Assembly: GCA_964404595.1 (NCBI GenBank) | Contig: CAYOKQ010000024.1 | Location: forward strand, 1-19,948 | Source: CAYJXA01 sp964404595 | GTDB taxonomy: Archaea; Nanobdellota; Nanobdellia; Woesearchaeales; GW2011-AR9 | Length of the DNA: 19,948 nt | Direction: 5' to 3' | Shown: positions 13,516 through 19,901 of the stretch, piece by piece | How positions within the stretch are numbered: position 1 is the stretch's first letter | Layout of the letters: each line of letters begins with the position of its first letter | Program-made: the position numbers and the translations under genes | The notes under the pieces: generated by a model | The model's database searches: none | The model's input: the letters and a program-made list of their open reading frames with translations, nothing else | Told to the model about the DNA's origin: nothing

Positions 13516-13525
13516 TTTATATATT
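13516..13525 (+). promoter_or_regulatory. TATA box for the MgtC-like gene
   Basis: TTTATATATT is centred about 26 nt before the ATG at 13546, with no Shine-Dalgarno; a leaderless mRNA is expected. Confidence 0.55.
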
Positions 13526-13545
13526 TCCTCACTCTCCAATCCACC

Positions 13546-14175
13546 ATGGAAATTAGCTTTCTTCTATTACGTTTACTTCCAGTATTAATTGGATCTCTTT
13601 TCTTCGGTTTAATTCGGCAAAAATTGCACAAACCCATTAGTTTTGGAACTTTTACGTTTGTCTCCTTTGGTTCATGCGCTTTAGCTTTAGTATCGCTGGT
13701 GGTCCCAGGCGGAAGTCCGCTCTTAATGGTCGGATCAATTGTAACGGGCATTGGATTTTTAGGAGCAGGGGCTTTGATTAGGACTCCTGATAAGACCTCT
13801 GGATTTACCAGTGCATCAAGCATCTGGCTTTTTGCTATCTTTGGCGTGATCATAGGCTTGGGTGAATATCTGTTGGGAAGCATCATCTATGGTGTATCTT
13901 TCCTGATCATTCTCATTGATGGATATTTAGAAGAACATTCTATCGGAGCATATCAAAAAAGGATGACTATTACCACAAACAAATTAATTTCTACCAGTGA
14001 ATTTGACAAGATTTTTTCCTCCACACATAAACATAAGATGCTGGGTATAGATGTAAATAAAGCTGACGAAAAAATGATTATTACGTTCATGATCGAGGGA
14101 ACTAAGCAGGATATCAATAACTTATCGAAAGAGTTACTGCACCAGCACTGGTTAATAAGCTGTAAAGTAGAATAA
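13546..14175 (+). CDS. MgtC/SapB-like membrane protein with C-terminal ACT-like domain, 209 aa
   Basis: Residues 1-130 form about four membrane helices with the family landmarks: LLPVLIGSLFFGLIRQKL, then SFGTFTFVSFGSCALALVSL, then the strongly conserved core MVGSIVTGIGFLGAGALIRT, then GFTSASSIWLFAIFGVIIGL. Residues about 135-209 are a soluble alpha/beta domain (RMTITTNKLISTSEFDKIF, then MIITFMIEGTKQDINNLSKE), like the cytoplasmic ACT-type domain of MgtC. The usual GLERE segment reads GLIRQ, losing the acidic residues. MgtC proteins affect magnesium limitation responses and, in pathogens, ATP synthase activity; the role in archaea is not clear. Confidence 0.82.
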   Translation: MEISFLLLRLLPVLIGSLFFGLIRQKLHKPISFGTFTFVSFGSCALALVSLVVPGGSPLLMVGSIVTGIGFLGAGALIRTPDKTSGFTSASSIWLFAIFGVIIGLGEYLLGSIIYGVSFLIILIDGYLEEHSIGAYQKRMTITTNKLISTSEFDKIFSSTHKHKMLGIDVNKADEKMIITFMIEGTKQDINNLSKELLHQHWLISCKVE

Positions 14176-14344
14176 AAAATCCCAAAAGCCCGGGACACTG
14201 TACATTTCTCAGGAATCATATAAGTCCTAGGAAGTATAGGAATTATCCTTTTATAATAAATTGCTCAACATTATCTATTCTTTAAATTAATTTTAGACGT
14301 GCTAACAGGATATGTTGGCATGAGACCAGGGGGTGCAAAAAACT
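14176..14344 (+). promoter_or_regulatory. Promoter and leader of the Ala-rich repeat protein, with stem-loop and Shine-Dalgarno
   Basis: A TATA-like TTTAAATTAA lies at 14281-14290, predicting transcription start near 14315 or slightly before. A 7-bp stem (GCTAACA 14301-14307 with TGTTGGC 14313-14319, one G-U pair) sits just before AGGGGGTG at 14328-14335, a strong Shine-Dalgarno nine bases from the ATG at 14345. Further upstream are TCCTAGGA (14225-14232) and an alternative TATA at about 14250-14260. Leadered translation contrasts with the leaderless genes nearby. Confidence 0.45.
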
Positions 14345-16518
14345 ATGAGAGCAAACAAAAAAACATATAATTTTAGTGTGTTGGGCATTATTCTATTATT
14401 AGTCCTGGCGCCATTAGCTCTTTCCAATCAGACTAATGGAGAAGCGCAGGCTAGTGCAGAAGCGAGTGCGCAGGCTACGGTGGAATCTGATGGTGGAGAT
14501 GCCGATGTCGACACATCCACAGAGGCAAGTGCGGAAGCGAGTGTCGAAGTTGACAGTGATGATGGCGAAGTGGATGTAGAGGCCAGCTCAGAAGCAGATG
14601 CAGAAACTAATGTCGAAGTTGACAGTGATGATGGCGAAGTGGATGTAGATGCCAGCTCAGAAGCAGATGCAGAAACTAATGTCGAAGTTGACAGTGATGA
14701 TGGCGAGGTGGATGTAGAAGCCAGTTCAGAAGCAGATGCAGAAACTAATGTCGAAGTNNNNNNNNNNNNNNNNNNNNNNNNNNNNNNNNNNNNNNNNNNN
14801 NNNNNNNNNNNNNNNNNNNNNNNNNNNNNNNNNNNNNNNNNNNNNNNNNNNNNNNNNGCGAGGTGGATGTAGAAGCCAGTTCAGAAGCAGATGCAGAAAC
14901 TAATGTCGAAGTAGACTCTGACCATGGCGAGGTAGATGTAGAGGCCAGCTCAGAAGCAGATGCAGAAACTAATGTCGAAGTAGACAGTGATGATAGCGAG
15001 GTGGATGTAGAAGCCAGTTCAGAAGCAGATGCAGAAACTAATGTCGAAGTTGACAGTGATGATGGCGATGTAGATGTAGAGGCCAGTTCAGAAGCAGATG
15101 CAGAAACTAATGTCGAAGTAGACAGTGATGATGGCGAGGTAGATGTAGAGGCCAGTTCAGAAGCAGATGCAGAAACTAATGTCGAAGTTGACAGTGATGA
15201 TGGCGATGTAGATGTAAAAGCATCCGCAGAAGCTAGTGCGGAAGCGGAAGTTGAAGGAGATAGCGATTTTAAAGATCTCTGGATTGATATAAAGGCAAAA
15301 GCAGAAACTATCGCTGACGTTATTATTGAATTATGTGGTCTTGGAGATGATAAGTTAAGCGCCCAAGCCAAAGCTAAAGCCGAAGCGGAAGCAGAAGAAG
15401 GAGATGCACAAGCACAAGCTGATGCAGAAGCTCACGCTGAGATTGAATTAAACAAAGCGTGCCGAGTTATCGCTGAAGCAGAGGCAAATGCAGAAGCATC
15501 CGCTGAAGCAGACAATGGAGACGCACAGGCAGAAGCAAGTGCGCAAGCTTCAGCAGAAATTGAATGTGATGGAAAGCAATATCACAAATATTGCAAGCCA
15601 CACTCCGATAAATGTTACTGGATGCCAGGGCGCAGCCACGGTATAGTAGAAGCAAGCGCTGAGGCTCAAGCGAGTGCGCAAACCGAAGATGAAGAAGCAC
15701 GAGCAAACGCTAAAGCTAAGGTTCAGGCATTTATTGAAAGTTTAATAACCAAATGTTTGGATCGTGACGACAAAGATTGCGTCAAAATCTGCCATGACAA
15801 CCATGAGGACGAAACAGAAACAAAAGCAGAAGCAAGTACAGCAGCAAGCGCTGATGTAGATGATAGCGATGATGAAAAACGTGATCGTAAAGAAAAAAAT
15901 CGTGCAAAAGCTAAAGCAGAAGCTCAAGCCAAAGCTAAGGCAGAAGCAGAAGCAAAAATAGATCATGCCTTTGTGAGTGCCGCTGCTGAAGCAGGAGCAA
16001 AAGCTGGTGCAGAAGCAGGCACAAAAGCTTCCGCTGAAGCGCTGGCTAAAAGTAAAGTCGAAATAGAAAGCGGCGACGCAAAAGCAAGTGCAGAAGCAAT
16101 AGCAAAAGCAGTGGTTGAAGCAGGGAATAAAGCAGGTGCCAAAGCAGGGGCAGAAGCAGCAGCAGAAGCAATTGCTAAAGCCAAAGTCAAAGGACATGTA
16201 TCAGAAGCCACAGCAAAAGCAGCAGCTAAAGCCTCAATTGAAGCCGGAGCAAAAGCAGGAGCAAACGCAGCCGTAGACGTGCTATCAAAAGCAAAAGCCA
16301 CAGTACAAGCCACAATGAGCAGTGATCATTCGGATGGCGATGTAATGGCAGTCGCGGAAGCAGAAGCAGAAACTGAAGTGGAAGTTAACGGACAAAACAT
16401 CTTTGTTCGTGTCATTGCCAAAGCCAAAGCCTATATCGAAAATGGTGTCGAGCAGGTGAAAGTAATGGCCAACGCCGTGGCAGAAGCTTTTGTAAGCGTT
16501 AATGAAAGCTCAAATTAA
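14345..16518 (+). CDS. Secreted alanine-rich repetitive protein with EAK16-like segments (interrupted by an assembly gap)
   Basis: The ATG at 14345 follows a strong Shine-Dalgarno; an in-frame GTG at 14333 overlaps that site and is rejected. Residues 1-27 are a signal peptide (basic MRANKK, hydrophobic VLGIILLLVLAPLALS). Next come 23-residue acidic repeats (EVDSDDGEVDVEASSEADAE then TN and V). After the repeats, long tracts have Ala at every second position, for example AKAKAEAQAKAKAEAEAK at 15904-15957. A third section holds three copies of a roughly 42-residue unit containing EAGxKAGA. Eight cysteines lie in spacers between 15330 and 15790. No C-terminal membrane anchor is seen. The two halves read in different frames only because the gap is padded with 100 Ns; I treat them as one gene. 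An exported, possibly self-assembling surface or matrix protein is my inference; no known homologue is claimed. Confidence 0.75.
14543..15249 (+). repeat. 69-nt (23-aa) tandem repeat array
   Basis: Units begin at 14543, 14612, 14681 and 14750, and after the gap at 14905, 14974, 15043, 15112 and 15181, spaced exactly 69 nt. Each encodes VEVDSDDGEVDVEASSEADA followed by ETN with few changes. The last unit decays after GDVDV into KASAEASAEAEVE. The unit phase just after the gap (first base 14858 is the 23rd base of a unit) implies a true gap of 14 nt plus a multiple of 69, if the array is uninterrupted. Near-identity at the DNA level suggests recent unit duplication. Confidence 0.9.
14758..14857. 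other. Assembly gap of exactly 100 N inside the repeat array
   Basis: The run of 100 Ns is a conventional scaffold placeholder of unknown true length. It breaks the reading frame artificially (100 leaves remainder 1 on division by 3, while 14 plus 69n leaves 2). The repeat copy number is therefore unknown. Confidence 0.95.
15982..16320 (+). repeat. Three imperfect copies of a roughly 42-aa Ala-rich unit
   Basis: The phrase EAGxKAGA recurs with its GAA codon at 15988, 16117 and 16240, spaced 129 and 123 nt. Each copy continues through alternating small residues to a lysine-rich strand-like end (AKSKVEIE, AKAKVKG, SKAKATVQ). DNA identity is lower than in the 69-nt array, so these copies are older. 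Confidence 0.7.
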
Positions 16519-16531
16519 ATGAGTGTACATC

Positions 16532-16548
16532 TTTTTTATTTTTTTTAT
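16532..16548 (+). terminator. T-rich terminator after the Ala-rich gene
   Basis: A tract with T runs of 6 and 8 lies 14 nt after the stop at 16518. Archaeal RNA polymerase terminates at such tracts without needing a hairpin. Confidence 0.5.
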
Positions 16549-16574
16549 TGTTTGGAATGCTCACGGAGATAAAA

Positions 16575-16736
16575 ATGTATCCCCCTACACTTGAAAGAAG
16601 TATCATGATGAGAAAATATGCCCAACAACATCACAATGCTACAATAATTAGGGCGATAATTACAAAACATAAACTGCGCTTGGATAAACTAGATTCATGG
16701 AACGAAGAATATTGGTTTACAAGTAGAGCAGAATAA
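16575..16736 (+). CDS. Small hypothetical protein, 53 aa
   Basis: The ATG at 16575 has GGAG at 16565-16568, six bases away. It opens MYPPTLERSIMMRKYAQQHH followed by NATIIRAIITKHKLRLDKLD and SWNEEYWFTSRAE. The protein is basic with an amphipathic helix in the middle and an aromatic C-terminus. It lies between the Ala-rich gene and the PepSY-like gene and ends 19 nt before the latter, so co-transcription is plausible. The family is not recognised. A longer TTG-initiated version from 16548 lacks a better site. It could be a chance frame, although the Shine-Dalgarno argues for it. Confidence 0.42.
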   Translation: MYPPTLERSIMMRKYAQQHHNATIIRAIITKHKLRLDKLDSWNEEYWFTSRAE

Positions 16737-16755
16737 AATTCCGAGGTGAAAAAAT

Positions 16756-18015
16756 ATGAAAGCATTAATGGGAACTGTCATCTTGGCAGCATGTATGGTC
16801 ATGCTGATGCCTTTACTGATGGCACAGGATTATGGAACTGAAGATGGACAGGATATCAATACGCAAGAAACAACAACAGAAAGTACGGCTACGAATGCCA
16901 CCGATGAACAAGAGATGACCTCAGGACAATTGCAAATTCGGCAATTAGGAGAATCAATTAATGACCTCATTTTCAGGGTAAAATTGTTTTTCACCGCAGA
17001 TGAGGAAAAAACGCTAAATTTAATCCAGGATAGAGAAGTAGAATTGATCGAACGTCAACAATCATGGATGGCTATTAAAGAAAGGATAACCACCAATTCG
17101 GATAATCTTCCTGAGGAAGAGAGGCAAGAAATTTTGGCAGAAATCAACGAAGAGCATGAAGCTCTTGTTGAAGAACATGCTAAGATAATGTTAGAACTGG
17201 AGGAGTTAAAAGAGGAAAATCCAGACCAGGTTATAGCACCGCAAATTGATGAGGCCGTTATTCAAATTGATCAGTCGATTGTTGCTCAGGGATTAAACGC
17301 TGACATCGATGTCCCCGATTTCATCGTGGAAGGAGAAATTACCCAAGAGAGAGCGCGAGAAATTGTAAGAGATGAATTTGGCATCAACGCGGATGCTGCC
17401 CAGGTGGAAGAAAGAGCAGTCGATGGTGAACGAACCTTCGTCCTTACAGGTGAAGATATCCAAACCATAGACGGAGCTGTGTTTGAACGAAACTACGAGA
17501 TATGGGTAAGCGAGGAAACAGGCACCATAACCTTTACCGATATCGATGTACATTTGGGAAATGAAGAAACTCCAGAAGAAACCAACACAACAAATAGTGA
17601 CACAACAGATAGTGACATAACAAATAATGACATACAAACCAGCGAGAATGTTCCCCAAGCCGAGATAGATGGGGATATATCCTCACAAGCACAAGGGACA
17701 CTCGATCAACTCATTGATGGGTTGGGAGATGATCAGGAAGTTACCTTGGAGCTGGAAATGAGAAAAGAAGCAGGGCAAATTGTAATGGATGACAACACCC
17801 AGGGCTTAACACCTGAACAAGAAGAGACCTGGAGCCGTTTTCAGGACCAGCTTCGAACTGAGCTGGAAAATAGCCCTGATGAAAACGCTGAAGTTGAGAT
17901 CAATTTCAGGCATAGCCAAGGTTCAACTGCTCAAACGCAAAGTTCCACGCAAACAAGCGGAGACGGATCTTCTGCCAGTTCGCGCAGCAGTGCTTCAAAT
18001 TCAGGCGGATATTAA
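16756..18015 (+). CDS. Secreted protein with DUF5667-like helical and PepSY-like domains, 419 aa
   Basis: GAGGTG at 16743-16748 is a strong Shine-Dalgarno seven bases before the ATG. Residues 1-23 are a signal peptide ending LLMA, with likely cleavage before QDYG. A Thr/Asp/Glu-rich linker is followed by a charged helical region (about 64-155, with FRVKLFFTADEEKTLNLIQD), which resembles DUF5667-type domains of archaeal surface proteins. Residues about 194-266 fit a PepSY-like fold: GEITQERAREIVRDEFGI, a strand with GERTFVLTG, then RNYEIWVSEETGTITFTDID. A TTNSDTTDSD-type low-complexity linker leads to a last acidic domain (about 310-385) and a Ser/Gln-rich tail. No membrane anchor is present, so it is released or bound to other surface proteins. 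Domain names are my reading, not search results. Confidence 0.7.
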   Translation: MKALMGTVILAACMVMLMPLLMAQDYGTEDGQDINTQETTTESTATNATDEQEMTSGQLQIRQLGESINDLIFRVKLFFTADEEKTLNLIQDREVELIERQQSWMAIKERITTNSDNLPEEERQEILAEINEEHEALVEEHAKIMLELEELKEENPDQVIAPQIDEAVIQIDQSIVAQGLNADIDVPDFIVEGEITQERAREIVRDEFGINADAAQVEERAVDGERTFVLTGEDIQTIDGAVFERNYEIWVSEETGTITFTDIDVHLGNEETPEETNTTNSDTTDSDITNNDIQTSENVPQAEIDGDISSQAQGTLDQLIDGLGDDQEVTLELEMRKEAGQIVMDDNTQGLTPEQEETWSRFQDQLRTELENSPDENAEVEINFRHSQGSTAQTQSSTQTSGDGSSASSRSSASNSGGY

Positions 18016-18017
18016 GA

Positions 18018-18026
18018 TTTTTTTTT
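18018..18026 (+). terminator. Poly-T tract after the PepSY-like gene
   Basis: Nine consecutive T residues start three bases after the TAA, enough for intrinsic archaeal termination. The hairpins just downstream are listed separately. Confidence 0.5.
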
Positions 18027-18035
18027 ATTCCATTA

Positions 18036-18086
18036 TATACTTAAAATCCTTGAAGTTTATGTTTGAAAGTCAAGGATTTTAGTATA
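18036..18086. other. Long hairpin (17-bp stem, one bulge)
   Basis: TATACTTAAAATCCTTGA (18036-18053) pairs with TCAAGGATTTTAGTATA (18070-18086), leaving one extra T and a 16-nt loop. The inner 11 bp (AAAATCCTTGA with TCAAGGATTTT) are perfect. It could be part of the 3' end of the upstream mRNA, a small RNA, or a remnant of a short inverted-repeat element. Confidence 0.65.
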
Positions 18087-18089
18087 TAT

Positions 18090-18122
18090 AAAATGCTATT
18101 TGTTCGGAATCTATGGCATTTT
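18090..18122. other. Second hairpin, 10-bp stem with one G-U pair
   Basis: AAAATGCTAT (18090-18099) pairs with ATGGCATTTT (18113-18122) around a 13-nt loop. It follows the first hairpin by only three bases and is followed by A/T-rich sequence and the 42-aa membrane gene. Confidence 0.5.
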
Positions 18123-18175
18123 AATATACATTACTTTTTTATATTTACGGGTATTTTCCAAAAAAGGTGATTTCC

Positions 18176-18304
18176 ATGGCATCAAATCTAGTGTTGGGAA
18201 TATTAAGTATTATTTTTGGTATAGCAGTATTAGCATTGCCTAAGCTGCTTCGATATGTGATTGGTGGTTATTTTATCCTTGTTGGGATTTTAATGCTGTT
18301 ATAA
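18176..18304 (+). CDS. DUF3096-like small membrane protein, 42 aa
   Basis: The ATG at 18176 is preceded at 5-nt spacing by AGGTGA (18165-18170). The product opens MASNLVLGILSIIFGIAVLA, continues LPKLLRYVIGGYFILVGILM and ends LL. Two hydrophobic spans are separated by LPKLLRY. This pattern, a GI-rich helix, then LP-[KR]-LLRY, then a helix with LVGIL, is what small DUF3096-type membrane proteins look like. Their function is unknown. It follows the two hairpins, so it probably has its own promoter (A/T-rich TTTTTTATATTT around 18134-18145). Confidence 0.65.
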   Translation: MASNLVLGILSIIFGIAVLALPKLLRYVIGGYFILVGILMLL

Positions 18305-18396
18305 AAAATGAAGAGAAAAACAGTAAAGAACAAGTAAAGAATAAAAAAATAAAATAAAAAAGATCAAAAGTTATTGCGTAAGATTAGTATCGGTGA

Positions 18397-18570
18397 TTAG
18401 AATCGCTTTCTTTTTGCATAACAGTTTTTGCAGAACACATCTTTACCTGGTGTTGGCTTGAACGGAACTTGGCATTGTTGGCCACATTCAGAGCAGGTTG
18501 CGTCGTGCATTTCGCGGGGTCCAAAATCTCGTTGGAATCCACCACCACTGCCTCGGTTAAAATTTCCCAT
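18397..18570 (-). CDS. Small CxxC zinc-binding protein, 57 aa
   Basis: The minus-strand ATG at 18568-18570 has a full Shine-Dalgarno AGGAGGA (18575-18581). The product has a Gly/Arg-rich start (MGNFNRGSGGGFQRDFGPRE) and then a compact zinc motif: MHDATCSECGQQCQVPFKPT, then GKDVFCKNCYAKRKRF. Cysteines at 26, 29, 33, 47 and 50 include two CxxC pairs for one zinc. This Gly-rich plus CSECG-x-C-x-VPFKP layout is typical of small CxxC zinc-finger proteins found in candidate-phyla bacteria and DPANN archaea. It probably binds nucleic acid. A hairpin-forming inverted repeat lies just upstream of its Shine-Dalgarno. Confidence 0.8.
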   Translation of the reverse strand: MGNFNRGSGGGFQRDFGPREMHDATCSECGQQCQVPFKPTPGKDVFCKNCYAKRKRF

Positions 18571-18584
18571 GTTTTCCTCCTATT

Positions 18585-18602
18585 GAAATCACTGTGGATT
18601 TC
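18585..18602 (-). promoter_or_regulatory. Leader inverted repeat before the CxxC gene
   Basis: GAAATC (18585-18590) and GATTTC (18597-18602) are perfect inverted repeats with a 6-nt loop, three bases from the Shine-Dalgarno complement. The likely TATA box is the minus-strand TTTTTAAATA near 18628-18638, which puts the hairpin in a leader of about 35-40 nt. Confidence 0.4.
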
Positions 18603-18674
18603 TTATAATAAGAGTAAAAGAAGGAGGTATTTAAAAAGGTATGCCTCTTTTTTTTACGAATAAGAGTACAAATT

Positions 18675-18682
18675 TATTTAAA
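18675..18682 (+). promoter_or_regulatory. TATA box for nreA
   Basis: TATTTAAA is centred about 26 nt before the ATG at 18705 with no Shine-Dalgarno, so a leaderless mRNA is expected. Confidence 0.55.
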
Positions 18683-18704
18683 GAATATTAGACATTATGT
18701 TAAT

Positions 18705-19901
18705 ATGCATATCAAACGCATCAAATTCAAAGACCTCGAACAAATTCCACCTATCAATCTAAACCAAAATTTCAAGAAGGATTTTCAGGGAAGCGCCCCA
18801 GCCCCTTTTATCGGCCGATTTGGCTATCCGCGTGTTAATGTCGGCTTGCTCAGTCCGCAGATTTCGGGAGATACATCCCACTACGATGCACCTAAACTCT
18901 GGAGCCAGCACAATATCCCTATCGGAAACATCGCCAGTTTGCGATATAGCTTAGTAAACTCCAAAACCCAATGGCAGGTGAAAGATACGCTCAAAAGATC
19001 GAAATTTCTGGATATTTGTCAAGAAGTTGGCATGGCCGCCAAACCCGTAGAATTAGAAGTCAATCTTAAAGACAGGCCAATGCTTAATCTAAAGCCGGAA
19101 AAAGAGATTATTCCCTTCGGGCCACAGAGCGAACTGTTGAAAGCAAGAATAACTGCTAACTCCAAGATAGATGCACGAGTAGAAAGAGCAGTGAATGACA
19201 CCGATTTAAAAGCAGCTGACGCCATTGTATCATTATATAAAAAAGGATTTGAAGAAAACATGTTGACAAAATTAATTTCGGTTGGAAACATCGGACTGGG
19301 CAAAAATAGAAAATTAGTGCCGACGAGGTGGTCCATTACTGCTGTTGATGACACTATTGGCAAGAAATTGATGGAAGAGATCAAAGATCTTCAGATAGGA
19401 GACTATGCCGCCTATTTTGGCGGAGGATGGGGCAATTACTATTTACTCCTTTTCTTTCCTCAAGTGTGGAGCTACGAATTATTTGAGAGCTATTTGGGTT
19501 ATAAAGCAAATCCTTGGTCGAAAGAAGGCAATTTCTATTCAACTGATTATGAAGGATATGCAGGACGCAAAACATACCCCGAAGAAACCGCAGGCGGATA
19601 TTTTGCCTGCAAATTGCCCGTACTCGAAAAAATGAAAGAACTGAAGCGGCAGCATTCCTGTTTGGCATTACGTTTTATCAGTTCAGAATATAATGTGCCG
19701 CTGGGAGTGTGGGTATGCCGGGAAGCTGCCCGTAAATCTTTACAAAGAAAGCCCCTTTCTTTTACCTCCCAAGAATTAATGCTTCGGTATGCTCGAGAAT
19801 TGATTAAGATGAAATTTGGGTTCGAATTAGATCTGCTGCTGAAAGAAAGTAGATTGCTGCAAGAGAAAAAAGAACAGAAAAGATTGGGAGAATTCAATTG
19901 A
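18705..19901 (+). CDS. nreA: Nre-family archaeal DNA repair protein, 398 aa
   Basis: Nre proteins are archaea-specific and act in repair of DNA damage with the sliding clamp PCNA. Family landmarks are clear: APAPFIGRFGYPRVNVGLLS near residues 32-51, SGDTSHYDAPKLW, RKLVPTRWSITAVDD in the middle, and a C-terminal half with YFGGGWGNYYLLLFFPQVWS. The protein ends QKRLGEFN, close to the PCNA-interacting tail reported for haloarchaeal Nre. It starts at HIKRIKFKDL and so lacks the N-terminal four-cysteine zinc finger that many Nre proteins carry. The ATG at 18705 sits at leaderless distance from its TATA box, with no coding sequence upstream to restore the finger. Its stop TGA overlaps the TTG start of the next frame. 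Confidence 0.87.
   Translation: MHIKRIKFKDLEQIPPINLNQNFKKDFQGSAPAPFIGRFGYPRVNVGLLSPQISGDTSHYDAPKLWSQHNIPIGNIASLRYSLVNSKTQWQVKDTLKRSKFLDICQEVGMAAKPVELEVNLKDRPMLNLKPEKEIIPFGPQSELLKARITANSKIDARVERAVNDTDLKAADAIVSLYKKGFEENMLTKLISVGNIGLGKNRKLVPTRWSITAVDDTIGKKLMEEIKDLQIGDYAAYFGGGWGNYYLLLFFPQVWSYELFESYLGYKANPWSKEGNFYSTDYEGYAGRKTYPEETAGGYFACKLPVLEKMKELKRQHSCLALRFISSEYNVPLGVWVCREAARKSLQRKPLSFTSQELMLRYARELIKMKFGFELDLLLKESRLLQEKKEQKRLGEFN

Noticed and set aside
14345..14863. Frameshift or two separate genes in the Ala-rich region
   Set aside because: The frame change occurs exactly across a 100-N placeholder, and the repeat phase on both sides is consistent with one continuous gene.
14543..15249. CRISPR array
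   Set aside because: The units are directly adjacent 69-nt coding repeats with no unique spacers, and they translate cleanly.
14745..15371. Long minus-strand frame rich in Ser, Thr and Leu opposite the 23-aa repeats
   Set aside because: It is the reverse complement of the repetitive coding array; the period of 69 keeps it open. It has no start signal, signal peptide or sensible composition.
15742..16313. Minus-strand frames rich in Cys and Phe, or in Ala and Pro, opposite the Ala-rich tracts
   Set aside because: Their composition is the direct antisense of GCA/GAA/AAA codons (TGC/TTC/TTT). These are shadows of the Ala-rich gene.
18304..18396. A/T-rich stretch as replication origin or small gene
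   Set aside because: Only low-complexity A-rich sequence and a nine-codon frame are present; no origin-box repeats or Orc/Cdc6 gene are seen.
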